In this document: positions 1-9,800 of the stretch, in pieces
Position numbering within the stretch: the stretch's first letter is position 1
Layout of the letters: the number at the start of each line of letters is the position of its first letter
Source: JAVJSD01 sp040219575
Lineage (GTDB): Bacteria > Planctomycetota > Planctomycetia > Pirellulales > Pirellulaceae
Reading direction: 5' to 3'
DNA length: 54,865 bases
NCBI GenBank assembly: GCA_040219575.1
Contig: JAVJSD010000068.1
Coordinates: forward strand, 1-54,865
Program-made: the position numbers and the translations under genes
The notes under the pieces: model-generated
Database searches by the model: none
Told to the model about the DNA's origin: nothing
What the model saw: only the letters and a program-made list of their open reading frames with translations

Positions 1-179
1 GGGTCGATGGCCGGTTGGCCTTGGTCTGGAGAATAACTCGCCTCCACCGATTGCCGCAGGGCCTCCCAGTCGATTTCCACCAGCGCGACAGCCAGCGGAT
101 GGTCCGGCGGCACGAACGCCTCGAACACCTGCCGATCGAAGTCGGTGATTCGATAACGAAACGGTTCATCAACAAGCAT
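1..179 (-). CDS. Transposase, N-terminal fragment (IS1182-like), cut by window edge
   Basis: The reverse strand opens at an ATG at 179, preceded by a strong Shine-Dalgarno (GGGAGGAA, seven bases upstream), and stays open to base 1. The 59 visible residues begin MLVDEPFRYRITDFDRQ and end in YSPDQGQPAIDP. This is the pattern of the N-terminal DUF772-type domain of IS1182/IS5-group DDE transposases (an early hydrophobic stretch, then YSPxxGxPAxDP). The catalytic DDE region would lie beyond the window, so integrity cannot be judged. A putative element terminus lies about 70 bases upstream of the start (249-268). Family assignment is from motif resemblance only. Confidence 0.75.
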   Translation of the reverse strand, partial: MLVDEPFRYRITDFDRQVFEAFVPPDHPLAVALVEIDWEALRQSVEASYSPDQGQPAID

Positions 180-248
180 GGCGAGCTTCCTCCCTACTCC
201 CATTCTACCGGCCCCGGCAATACGCTGATGGCAATTCAACAGCCTCCC

Positions 249-268
249 GCGGCTTGCCGTTAAACGAT
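249..268. repeat. Putative IS terminal inverted repeat
   Basis: Read on the minus strand this is ATCGTTTAACGGCAAGCCGC. It lies just outside the transposase start at 179, where an IS end is expected. The identical 20 bases occur in the opposite orientation at 54283-54302, as the left end of a MITE. I infer that it is the outer end of the transposon whose transposase begins at 179. Confidence 0.6.
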
Positions 269-278
269 TCTCCTTGTT

Positions 279-300
279 GCATCGTCGGAATTGACGATGC
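279..300. repeat. Perfect 8-bp hairpin in the spacer before the 383 gene
   Basis: GCATCGTC and GACGATGC form perfect arms around a six-base loop. There is no T-run after it on either strand, so it is not a classical terminator. It sits just outside the putative IS end and about 80 bases before the secreted-protein gene at 383. It could be a stem in that gene's leader or part of a repeat. Confidence 0.45.
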
Positions 301-382
301 GGGCCTCGATAAACGAGTCACGCAGGTTCGTCGGCGGTGTTAGAATGGGGCGAAATCGCCCACCAGCTCTTGAGGATTCAAC

Positions 383-2248
383 ATGCACTTATCGAAATAC
401 TCTGCGGCGACATTGGTCGTCCTGATGATTTCCGCGACGATCTCCGCCGAAGGCGACGACGCCCTTGTGCGCGTCATCGACAAGGGCGATATCGCACAGC
501 CGCATAAGACGCTCGAGCGGCGGATCGACCTGGCCGAACTCGGCGTCGACCCGGGCGACTACGACTTCCTCAAGCTGGAAGTGAAGGCCGATCGCGGCGC
601 CTTTCTGGTCGTCTCTTTGGAGAACTATCCCGCCCCAGGGCCGACAAGCATCTGGTACGTGCTCGACGCCATGCGGGGGCCGTTTGAGCAACGGACGATC
701 TGGGTCGACCTGCAGCGACCCGAAGAACTCAAGCTTCCCAAGCAGGGCCAGCAGAGCGAGTCGAAGTCGCCCACGCTGCTGTTGCGGGGCGATGTGAAAC
801 ACACGCGCCGCGAAGGCGAACCGCCGGGCGAACATCTCTGGATCGGCGAGATGCGGCTGGTTAAAGCGCCGCTGCGTCTCGACTGGGATCAGCGCCTCGC
901 GCCCTTCGAGTGGGGCGGCGACGCCGATCATTCCACCGGCGCCGTCGACGAGGACTTGATCTTCCGCTACCCGCTCGAGGTGCGCAACGCGCTCAACAAA
1001 CCGGTCACCGCCAGACTGCGGCTCGAACCGTTCGACGTCACGCACGCCCGCGCTGAACTCGAAGCGAGCGAAGTAGCACTCGCCCCCGGCGAGACCAAGA
1101 TCGTCGAAGCGCGAATCATCCTGCCGGGCAGGGTCGCCGCCAGCAAGCCGCCGCTCTACTGCGAACGATTCCAGGCGATCGCCGAGGCGGAAGGCTACGA
1201 CGATTCGGAGGTGACGATCCTTCGCAGCAGCGATCCGGTGCACCTGACCGTCACCGTCCCCATTCCAGAAGAGCGTCTGAAGTTCCCGCTGCTGGGCCGT
1301 CGCAAGCATCTGCCGGCCGACGTGTTGCGCTTCGATCGCGCCGCGGCGGAACAGGCGGCGCTGGGCGCCACGCCGCGCACGCTCCGCGAGACGGTCTGCG
1401 TGGGTGGATTCGAGATGGCCCGCCACTGGCTGCCGTGGATCAACTGGGTCCGCGAGCACTCGGGCGCCGAACCGTTCGATCGCCCTTTCGACGACAAGGG
1501 GAAGTCGGTGATCGACCTGGGAGGCGAGTGGCTGCAGGCCGTCGCGTCGTCGGCGTATCTGTACGACTTCACCGGCGACGAGCGTTACCTGAAGCAATGC
1601 CGCGAACTGCTGCTGGGCGCCGCCGAGACCTGGGCGAAGGTGCAGCAGGATTACGACCGCCGCGAGTTCCGGCTGATGTCGGAGGGCCTGTTCTGCGAGA
1701 ACACGCTGCACCTGGGCTTCAAGATCGCCGGCACCACGCGGCCGCCCTACGACTACGGCGGGACGAAAGGGAACGCCGCGCTGGGGAGCAAGTCGGGAAC
1801 CATCAACGCCTTCGACCTGGTGGCGGCCGACCTCGATCCCGAGGAGCGAGAGAAGATCATCCAGCAATTCATTCTGCCGGCCGGCATCCGCACGCGGAAT
1901 CAATTGATCGGCCCCGGCAACCAGCAATGCACCGCCGACTACCTCGCCATGTACGCGGGCCTGGCGGCGCGGAATTACCCGCTGGTCAGCTTCGCCTACT
2001 CGTCCGAGCACGGCCTGCTCAACAACTTGCAGTGGGTGTTCGACGACGAGGGAGTAGCGGTCGAGGCCGTCACGCGCAAGGAGGGCTACCAGGACTATAC
2101 GATCACGCCCATCCTGTGGATGCTGGAACTGCTGCACCATCAGGGCGTCGACCACTACGACCACCCGGCGGTGCACCGCTTCATCGAGCGCTTCGGCTAC
2201 CCGGCCTTCGCTGAGTTCGTGAAGAAGGAACGCTTCCGGGGGAAGTGA
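383..2248 (+). CDS. Secreted protein with alpha/alpha-toroid (heparinase/alginate-lyase-like) C-terminal half
   Basis: This encodes 621 residues. The ATG at 383 has a good ribosome-binding site (GAGG, eight bases upstream). Residues 1-22 are a Sec signal peptide ending ISA-EG. Residues about 25-280 look like beta-rich carbohydrate-binding or immunoglobulin-like modules. Residues about 330-610 are helical with paired motifs: a GDERYLKQCRELLLGAAETW helix, then GPGNQQCTADYLAMY, then EGYQDYTITPILWMLELL. The last two resemble the toroid fold of heparinase II/III and alginate lyases, where an N/H-Y pair acts in beta-elimination. No exact catalytic set could be assigned, so lyase activity is a guess. 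The gene is monocistronic and converges on the WD40 gene, with only five bases between the two stop codons. Confidence 0.75.
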   Translation: MHLSKYSAATLVVLMISATISAEGDDALVRVIDKGDIAQPHKTLERRIDLAELGVDPGDYDFLKLEVKADRGAFLVVSLENYPAPGPTSIWYVLDAMRGPFEQRTIWVDLQRPEELKLPKQGQQSESKSPTLLLRGDVKHTRREGEPPGEHLWIGEMRLVKAPLRLDWDQRLAPFEWGGDADHSTGAVDEDLIFRYPLEVRNALNKPVTARLRLEPFDVTHARAELEASEVALAPGETKIVEARIILPGRVAASKPPLYCERFQAIAEAEGYDDSEVTILRSSDPVHLTVTVPIPEERLKFPLLGRRKHLPADVLRFDRAAAEQAALGATPRTLRETVCVGGFEMARHWLPWINWVREHSGAEPFDRPFDDKGKSVIDLGGEWLQAVASSAYLYDFTGDERYLKQCRELLLGAAETWAKVQQDYDRREFRLMSEGLFCENTLHLGFKIAGTTRPPYDYGGTKGNAALGSKSGTINAFDLVAADLDPEEREKIIQQFILPAGIRTRNQLIGPGNQQCTADYLAMYAGLAARNYPLVSFAYSSEHGLLNNLQWVFDDEGVAVEAVTRKEGYQDYTITPILWMLELLHHQGVDHYDHPAVHRFIERFGYPAFAEFVKKERFRGK

Positions 2249-2253
2249 ATCGG

Positions 2254-5200
2254 CTACGGCTTCTTCCACAGCGAAATGTGGTTGTCCATGTCGACGGCCA
2301 GCAGTCCGGTTCCGTCGGGCAGAAACCGGAGTTGGACGACGGCTGCGTCGTGTTGAAGCTCGGCCAGTTTCTCGCCGGTTTTGCGACTCCACAAGCGCAC
2401 AAGACCATCGTGCCCGCCGGTCGCGACCATGGCGCCGTCCGGATGAAACGCCATGCAGCGAATGGGGCCTTGAAAACTTTCGGGGGTGAGCTTCTTGCCC
2501 GTCGCGATTTCGACGATCGCATTGGGACCGGCGCAGGCGACCGCCTTACCGTCGGGTGCGTAGGCGAACACCTCGTCGCCGGTCAACTCGGCGACCTTCT
2601 CGCCCGAGTTGGTGTCGAACAACATGCAGAGACGTTCCTGGGTTCCGGTGCTTCTGCCGACGGCGACCGTCTTCCCGTCTGGTGACAGCGCCATGCCCCG
2701 CACGGCCATGAAATCGCCCAGGTCGTACGTCCTCTCGACCCGAAAGTCGGGAATCGAGACCTTCACCGCCGATTTCCGTCCGGCCAAGATCAGCGATTTG
2801 CCATCCTTGGTGAAGCACGCCTTTTCGCTCTCGGCGACGTCGCGAGATTGGTTGAGAAGTTCGCCCGTGGCTACATCGAAGACGGCCACCGCCTTGCCGG
2901 CGCCCACCATCAGCAACTTGTCGTCGGGTGAAAAGGCGGCGGCGCCGTAGGCGAGCGTCGGTCTTTGAAACGATCTGAGCGGCTCGCCCTTGTCGAGATC
3001 GAACAGCGTCACCGAACCACGTTGCAGGGCCGCCAGGCGGCCGTCCGCGGCCACGTCGATCGCCGCCTGCCAATCGCCGGGCAGGACGCCATGCAGCGCC
3101 CATCCGCCCTGTCCCGCGGCGGCGACCGGATTTTCAACCAGCACGTCCTTCCAGGTGATGTCCCAAATCCGCAGGGCGCTGTCCGTGCCGCTGGCGACGA
3201 ACGACTTGCCATCGGGCGCCATGGCGATCGAGGTCGAGCCGCTATTGCTCGTATAGATGGTTTGCCAGAACTGGCCCGAGGGACCATCCCAGATTCCCAT
3301 CTGGCTCATGTTCTGCGTGATCAGCGTGCGGTTGTCGGGAAGGAAGACGATGCGATGCGGCGAACCGTTGTAGACCTTGTGGTGCGACAACACCTGGCCT
3401 GTTTTGACATCGACGATCCACATGGTGTCGTCGTTGGTGGAGCCGTAGGCGAAGAGCGAACCGTCGTCGGACCAGGCGGCCGACCTGGCGGTTTTCCCGT
3501 TCAGCACGGCCAGATTGCCGACGTCGCGAGGCGCGCCGACGAATTGCAGTCCGCCGCGCCCCTCGATCACGGCCAGCACTTTGCCGTCGGGCGAAAAATA
3601 AGCGCCGCGCATGGCTGAGCCGCCGCCGTCGATCGACTGTTTCAGCTTGCCCGTCGCCGCGTCCCAGCGGTTGAGTTGGAAACTGGTGGTCACCAGTTCG
3701 CGGCCGTCGGGCGAGATCGCCAGCCCACTGAAGTATTTGGGGTCGTTGGCGACCATTTGCTGTTCGCCTTTGTCGTTCCACGCTCGCAAGGTGCCATCTT
3801 GCCCCGCGGAGTAGAGCACATCGTCGGTGGGCGAGTAGGCCAATTCGCGGATCTGCCCATCGTGCCCCAGCAATTCGTGCTTCACTTCACCCGTGTCGGC
3901 GCTGTACACCACGATGCGCCCTTCGTTGTCGGCGGCGGCGAACTTCGAACCATCGTGCGCGTACGCCAGTTGCATGGCGCGGCTGCCGATGTCCTTGATG
4001 GTCGTGCGCAGCGTCGCCGTCGGCCATCCTCGACCTTTTGACTTCACCACCGGTCGCGGAGCGATGGGACGCGTCGCCATCGGACGCGGGTCGGGCTCCA
4101 CGGGGCGTGACGCAACACGCGGCGCGGGGCCGGTTGGCTCCGGATTCGTTGGCTTTGGTGTCTTCGTCGCAAGCGTCGTCGGTGGGGGCTGGACGGCGGG
4201 ACGGGTATTGCTCGCCACGTCGGTCGGCTTCAAAGTGGCCCGCGATGCTACCTCCAACACCTTCGCCGCCGACTTCGATTGGGCGATTTCCTGGAGTCTG
4301 GCCGAAACCTTGCGGGCGTCGAGTCCCGCCGCCCGGGGACTGGCGGCCGAGTACCAATCGTGGGCGCGGGCCAGGAACGGTTCGTTCTCGGACGCCGCCG
4401 TCGCCGCGTCGTACCAGGCGTCGCCGACGTCGATCAGCGTCTGCAGGCTGGCGTTTTCATCAACCGCCAGATCGCGCTGCGCCGCGGGCTTGAGCGCGCG
4501 GTCGTTGGACTTCGCCAGATGCGGGATCCCCGCCTCGAAGTCGCCTTTCTCCAGACAGAGGTACCAGCCCAACGTCAGATTCGCCGCCGGATCGTGGGGC
4601 GACTTCGCCAGCACGTCGCGGGCGCGCTGCACCTCGGTCCATTGGTCGTGCCGTCGCAAGACTTCCTTGCGAAGGTCGTAAACCTCCTTACGATGTTTGG
4701 CGCCCGCCGGCCGCTGCGTCGCCGTGTAGACCGCGTTGATCACTTCCAGGGCGACTTCGCAACGTTCGTGCTCCATTGAGTGATCGACGAATCGCTGGGA
4801 AATCGGCACGATCGAACCGATGGCGTCGCTGTTGGCGGCTTGCCTCGCGAACTCGGCGAACTTCATTCTCCGCAGGTCGTCGGCGTCGAACTCAAAATCG
4901 GCGTCCAGCGCGTCGATCACCCGCGCCAATAGCGACGCGTCGTCGCCCGTCAGGGACCGGTCCATGGCCTGCCGAAGCATCACGAACTTTTCCGTCGAGT
5001 CGTTCGACTCGGCCGCCAACTTGATGACCTCGTCGATCAGCGCCTGATCGTTCGGATAGATTCCCTCCAAAGTCTGGAATGCTTCGGCGACCTTCGGCAA
5101 CAGCGGCGCCTGCATCGCTTGCGAAGGGGGATCGGTTTTCGCCGGCCTCGAACCCGCGCCGGGCGAAAGAGCTCCGCCCGTGGGGGTTGTTGCGGGGGAA

Positions 5201-6030
5201 GGGCTCCCACCGATGCTTGGCGCGGCGGTGCTCGGCGCGGCGCCGCCCGGCGTCGGTCGGATGGGCGTCGGCGCACCGGGCGTCGGCGTACTGGGCGTGG
5301 TGGGATTCTCAAGCGGCGGCCTCTCGGAGGGCGCCGAAGGCGTTGGGGACGTCGGCGAGGAAACCTCAATGTCGGAGGGCCCCGCCGCACCCGCATCAAC
5401 GACCTCCGAGCGGCCGCCGTTCGACGCGTCCCGCGCAGCAGGCGGCGCGCCGGTCGCATCTCGGGCGTCGGGCGCGGGGGGATCGTTCTGCGCCACGACG
5501 GGGTTCGGGTCGCGTCGCGTCAGCAGGATGCCGACGAATCCCAGCAGACCGCCCAGGCTGAGCAGCGCCACGCAAGCCACGCTGATCAGCACCGGCCACA
5601 TCCAACGCGGATAGGCTGCGGCCGGCGTCGCGCTAGCGGCCTGATAGTAGGCGGCTGCGGGAGTCGGCGCGTAGACGTCGGGCGGAAGGTCGGCCAACGG
5701 GTCGTCCAGCGGCATGGCGGGCAGCGATGGCGAGGCGACCGCCTGCTCGGCCAACGTCCGCCGCAGTTGCTCGTCGTAGCGAGCGCGCTTCTTGGGATCC
5801 ATCAAGCAGATCTTGGCGTGCGCCACTTCGTTGAGCAGCACTTGGCTCTTCGACCCGTGTTTGCCCGACTGGTACTTGCGGAGGTGCGCCATCCGCTGGT
5901 CGGCCGCGGTCTCGATGACGTCCCGGTCCGCCTCGTACAACCGCAGGCCCAACAACCGGTAGTGATGCGGCGGCTGCTCCTCCGGAGGAATCGCCAGCCA
6001 CTTGTAATACGCGTCGAACGTTTCGGACAT
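2254..6030 (-). CDS. WD40-repeat membrane protein with J-like N-terminal domain
   Basis: This encodes 1258 residues from the ATG at 6030. A longer frame starts at 6045, but the 6030 ATG has AGGTGG six bases upstream and begins MSETFDAYYKWLAIPPEEQP, a typical planctomycete opening. Residues 1-100 resemble a J-domain (HYRLLGL, helix, MDPKKRARYDEQL) but the HPD tripeptide is absent. A single membrane span lies near 142-165 (VLISVACVALLSLGGLLGF). It is followed by a Pro/Ser/Thr-rich linker to about 310, a helical TPR-like section to about 600, a second Pro-rich linker, and about ten WD40 blades from about 670 to the end. The layout suggests an inner-membrane scaffold with an extracytoplasmic propeller. 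Partners are unknown. The start faces the 6850 gene across a long shared control region. Confidence 0.85.
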   Translation of the reverse strand: MSETFDAYYKWLAIPPEEQPPHHYRLLGLRLYEADRDVIETAADQRMAHLRKYQSGKHGSKSQVLLNEVAHAKICLMDPKKRARYDEQLRRTLAEQAVASPSLPAMPLDDPLADLPPDVYAPTPAAAYYQAASATPAAAYPRWMWPVLISVACVALLSLGGLLGFVGILLTRRDPNPVVAQNDPPAPDARDATGAPPAARDASNGGRSEVVDAGAAGPSDIEVSSPTSPTPSAPSERPPLENPTTPSTPTPGAPTPIRPTPGGAAPSTAAPSIGGSPSPATTPTGGALSPGAGSRPAKTDPPSQAMQAPLLPKVAEAFQTLEGIYPNDQALIDEVIKLAAESNDSTEKFVMLRQAMDRSLTGDDASLLARVIDALDADFEFDADDLRRMKFAEFARQAANSDAIGSIVPISQRFVDHSMEHERCEVALEVINAVYTATQRPAGAKHRKEVYDLRKEVLRRHDQWTEVQRARDVLAKSPHDPAANLTLGWYLCLEKGDFEAGIPHLAKSNDRALKPAAQRDLAVDENASLQTLIDVGDAWYDAATAASENEPFLARAHDWYSAASPRAAGLDARKVSARLQEIAQSKSAAKVLEVASRATLKPTDVASNTRPAVQPPPTTLATKTPKPTNPEPTGPAPRVASRPVEPDPRPMATRPIAPRPVVKSKGRGWPTATLRTTIKDIGSRAMQLAYAHDGSKFAAADNEGRIVVYSADTGEVKHELLGHDGQIRELAYSPTDDVLYSAGQDGTLRAWNDKGEQQMVANDPKYFSGLAISPDGRELVTTSFQLNRWDAATGKLKQSIDGGGSAMRGAYFSPDGKVLAVIEGRGGLQFVGAPRDVGNLAVLNGKTARSAAWSDDGSLFAYGSTNDDTMWIVDVKTGQVLSHHKVYNGSPHRIVFLPDNRTLITQNMSQMGIWDGPSGQFWQTIYTSNSGSTSIAMAPDGKSFVASGTDSALRIWDITWKDVLVENPVAAAGQGGWALHGVLPGDWQAAIDVAADGRLAALQRGSVTLFDLDKGEPLRSFQRPTLAYGAAAFSPDDKLLMVGAGKAVAVFDVATGELLNQSRDVAESEKACFTKDGKSLILAGRKSAVKVSIPDFRVERTYDLGDFMAVRGMALSPDGKTVAVGRSTGTQERLCMLFDTNSGEKVAELTGDEVFAYAPDGKAVACAGPNAIVEIATGKKLTPESFQGPIRCMAFHPDGAMVATGGHDGLVRLWSRKTGEKLAELQHDAAVVQLRFLPDGTGLLAVDMDNHISLWKKP

Positions 6031-6385
6031 GCGCCCACCTGTCATGCGTCAATTCGCTCGCACGAGCCTTGCCCGCGCTGGATGCCGAAAACGTCGATTC
6101 TTTCGCCGAGGAACAGTTCCAGAAGCGTGGAATCGACGCACCAGTTCTCTGCTTTCGTCCCGCCCGCGTCGCCTCAATGGTTGTCATCGACCGCGAGAGT
6201 GTGGCGTATCGTTCGTCGCCCCCGGATGTAGGCGAGTCCTCGAGCGAGGCACTCCGATTTCTCTTCTCCCCCGAAAGAACGACCTCTCCAGCCTAGGTGA
6301 TCCGGCGGAAAGCCGCAATCTTATGCTCCCAGAAACTACCGTCACGCCAAGGCCCGCCGTGCCTTTTCACCAGCGGCAAGCGGAT

Positions 6386-6401
6386 CGGTTTCGCGAAACC
6401 G
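6386..6401. promoter_or_regulatory. 16-bp perfect palindrome, possible operator
   Basis: CGGTTTCGCGAAACCG is fully self-complementary, has no loop and lies in the divergent spacer about 450 bases before the 6850 start. This is typical of a dimeric repressor site. The regulator is unknown and chance cannot be excluded in GC-rich DNA. Confidence 0.35.
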
Positions 6402-6664
6402 GCGGAGCATCAAAGACGTCGGGGTGAAAGCGTCGCGGGTCGCGCCCGAGCAGTCGCCGGCGCAAGACTTCGACTTCTTCAAGCGAAGGCGCAGTCGATC
6501 AGATCGTCTCTTCCGCCGTTTGCAGCGAGAACCCCTTCCACCCCACAAACCGGCCCACGTCGCCTGGCTCACTCCCAACGCTCCAAAACCAATGCATGCG
6601 GTGACCGGATGAAAGGTCCGCCTTTTGGCCCCGGCGATGTGCTGGAACCTGCGGCCGGTGAATT

Positions 6665-6696
6665 GCGCCAACCTGTTTCCTGAAAACAGGTTGCGC
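6665..6696. promoter_or_regulatory. Strong hairpin in the leader of the giant surface-protein gene
   Basis: Nine perfect base pairs (AACCTGTTT with AAACAGGTT) are extended by GCGC/GCGC after a one-base bulge, with a five-base loop. There is no following T-run. It lies about 155 bases upstream of the 6850 ATG, so it may be an mRNA leader structure or an operator. Confidence 0.4.
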
Positions 6697-6849
6697 GGAA
6701 TTTTGGGAGGCGCATCGTGTTTTTCCGAGGGATTTCTCTGCCCGCCTGTCGGAAGAGCAAGTGGTTTCACCTTTGAAAGGGTGGTCCGGCCGACGAATGG
6801 GCCGGTTGCTTCAAGACCATTCTCTCCTGCAACGAACGTTCCTGCCCGC

Positions 6850-9800
6850 ATGTTCACTCCCCGCAAGCCGAATCGCAAGCGTCCCGCTCGCCGCCGCCTT
6901 CGAATGGAATGTCTCGAGGAACGCGCCCTGTTGGCCGGCGATTTGAGCGTCACTTGGAACGACGGACTCGTCACGGTCGAGGGGAGCAGCGGCGACGATG
7001 TGATCGTGATCAATCAGGTCGGCGATCAAATCGTCTTCGACGGCGGCTCGTTTCAGTTGCCCGACGGAAACGCCTCGCTGCCGCGAACGTACGTCGATTC
7101 CCCGCAGTTCAGCGAGTTTCGCATCGACGCCGGCGAAGGGAACGATGTCGTCGTCAACAACACGAACATCCCGATGCGGATTTACGGCGGGACCGGCGAC
7201 GACTTCCTGATCGGCGGCGACGGCGACGACGAGTTGCATGGCGACGATGGCGACGATTTCCTCGACGGCGGCGCGGGCGACGACGAGCTGTGGGGATCGG
7301 CCGGACGCGACAACCTCCACGGCGGCCGCGGCGTCGATCAACTGCATGGCGGCGCCGACGGCCTGCAAGACGTAATGCGGGGCGATGTGCTCGACACCTT
7401 CATCAATCCCACGGGAGAAGAAGCGGTCGGCGATGGTGCGGCCCGCGACAGCAACGGCGGATACACCGGGGAGCAATTCGGCTTCCAGGTGACTTGGAAC
7501 GACGGCGTCATCTGGATCGACGCCACCAACGCCGACGACACGCTGGTCTTCGCCCAGTCGGAAGGCCGACTGTTCATCCCGGGTTGGGGCACGGTCTACC
7601 AGGTGCAGGAAGTGCGCTACATCGACGTCCGCGGCGGCGCGGGCGACGACGTCATCATCAACACGTTGTCGGTCGATTCCTATATGCGGGGCGGCGACGG
7701 CGACGACCTTCTGGTCGGCGGACGCAGCCGCGACGTGTTGTGGGGCAATGCGGGAGAGGACGCTCTCGCCGGCGGTTGGGGAAGCGACAGCACGATCGCC
7801 GACGACAACGTCTCGATCGACATCGGCGACCGGAAAGTGGCCGTGCTGGGAACTTCCGCCAACGACCGTATTCTCGTCAACCAGAACAGCGACAGCCTGA
7901 TCATCTATGTCGGTACGGTCGAAGCCGGGGAATCGCGAGACCGCCAGGTCGCCTCCTTGGCGCTGAACCACCTCGATACGCAACAGGTCGAGATCCTCGG
8001 TTACGACGGCGACGACTACCTGCGCAACAACACGAATCGCCTCGGCTTGTTGATCGGCGGCGCGGGCGACGACACCATTTTCGGCGGCGGTGCGAGGGAC
8101 ATCATCCACGGCGACGCGGGCGACGACCGCATCGACGGCAACGGCGGCGACGACTATCTCGACGGCGGCGCGGACCACGACCACCTCAACGGCGGCGGCG
8201 GCGTCGATTGGGCCGAGAACGGTGAAGACGTGATCAACGTCGAGCCCCGCCTGGAATACGACCTCGTCACACCGCAATTCGATATCGTGACCAACCGCAT
8301 CGCGTCGGGATACCTCGACGGCTTCGACGAATTCGTGTCGGGCGACTTCGACGGCGATGGCCGCGATGACGTTCTGTTTCGCGAAATCGATTCGGGCGCC
8401 AACCGCATTGCCTTCGCGCGGGGCGCCGAGGACTTCACCATCGTTATCGATCGCATTCCGCGCGACTGGATCAATGGCTTTGACGAAGTGGAGGTGGGCG
8501 ACTTCGACGGCGACGGCCGCGACGATCTGCTCTTTCGCCAGGTCGATTCCGGCTGGAACCGCATCCTGTTCGCGCGGGGCAATGAAGAGTTCTCGCCGGT
8601 CACCGATCGCATTCCGCGGGGTTGGATCAACGGGTTCGACGAGGTGGTGTCGGGCGATTTCGACGGCGACGGCCGCGACGACCTGCTGTTCCGCGAGGTC
8701 GATTCCGGATTCAACCGCATCCTGTTCGCTCGGGGCGTCGAGTCCTTCGTGGAAGTCACCGATCGGATTCCGCGCGGCTGGATCAACGGCGCCGAGGAAG
8801 TGGTCGCCGGCGACTTCGACGGCGACGGCCGCGACGACTTGTTGTTCCGCCAGGTGGAGTCGGGCGACAACCGTATTCTGTTCGCCCGCGGCAACGAGCA
8901 GTTTGTGGAAGTCACCAATCGCATTCCGCGGGGTTGGATCAACGGCTTCGATGAAGTTGTGTCGGGCGATTTCGACGGCGACAGCCGCGACGACCTGATG
9001 TTTCGCGAGGTCGTCTCCGGCGACAACCGCATCCTGCTGGCCCGCGGAAATGAACAGTTCGAGGCGGTCACCAATATGATCGCCACGGGTCACATCAACG
9101 ATTTCGACGAGTTCCTCGCCGGCGACTTCGACGGCGACGGCCGCGACGACGTGATGTTTCGCGAGGTCGCCTCCGGCACGAACCGCATCGGATTCTCACG
9201 CACGCCCGTCCATATTAAGAAATACGCCTTTCACGACGGATCCTTCCTCGAACTGCGCGTGACGCAGGGCCAAGCGTTTGGCACTCTTCGCCGCTTCGCC
9301 GATGGCGAGTGGGAAAGCATCGACTACGTCAGCAGCTTCCGCATTGAGAATGGGGCGCTGCATATTGTGCTGCCGGACGGCTCCGAGCAGGTGCAGTACC
9401 TGCAGGCTGATTTCAATGCCGTGATGGACAGCTATTTCAGCGAATTGCAGTCGCCGTCGTCGAATCTGCGTTCGATCGTCGGCGCCACGCTCAGCGAGGC
9501 CCAACTCGTCAACGCCAACGGCGATCATGTGGCCCGATCTCTGCTGGACAGCGTGGGCGCGATCTACACCGCCACCGGCAGCTTCAGTCTCGAGAACCTG
9601 GGCGACGTCGATTTCGTGGGCAGCGGCACGTTGCTCGACTACGGCGGGAACCAATGGGTGCTGACCGCGGAGCATGTCGCCGAAGCGATCCTGGGCGCCG
9701 ACGACCTGTTGTTCGACGTCCGCCGTTTCGACGACCAGATCAACGGCCCCCTGGAGGGAATCAACGATGGTCCGCGCGGCGACATCTACAGGGTGATCGA

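Larger units (their letters stand above)
6031..6849. other. 819-base divergent intergenic region
   Basis: This separates the WD40 gene (-) from the giant exported protein (+). No convincing gene is visible: open frames here have no ribosome-binding site or protein-like composition. It holds a 16-base perfect palindrome (6386-6401) and a strong hairpin (6665-6696). The giant gene's frame is open back to 6625, but residues upstream of 6850 are not export-signal-like. Promoters for both genes should lie here; I could not place -35/-10 boxes with confidence. Confidence 0.6.

Noticed and set aside
389..2392. Minus-strand open frame of about 667 codons opposite the first secreted-protein gene
   Set aside because: The sense frame has a signal peptide and a good ribosome-binding site; the reverse is a GC-rich shadow that also runs into the WD40 gene.
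6600..6850. Possible riboswitch before the giant protein gene
   Set aside because: A strong hairpin is present, but no conserved riboswitch core (c-di-GMP, cobalamin, glycine and similar) could be recognised.
6811..9093. Long minus-strand open frame of about 760 codons across the giant protein gene
   Set aside because: It is the antisense of the GAC/GGC-rich repeat DNA of the real gene. Its Val/Ala/Asp-rich composition follows the sense codons and it has no ribosome-binding site.
8280..9215. DNA-level tandem repeat as a mobile or CRISPR-like element
   Set aside because: The periodicity of about 140 bases is explained by the FG-GAP repeats of the encoded protein, in frame throughout.
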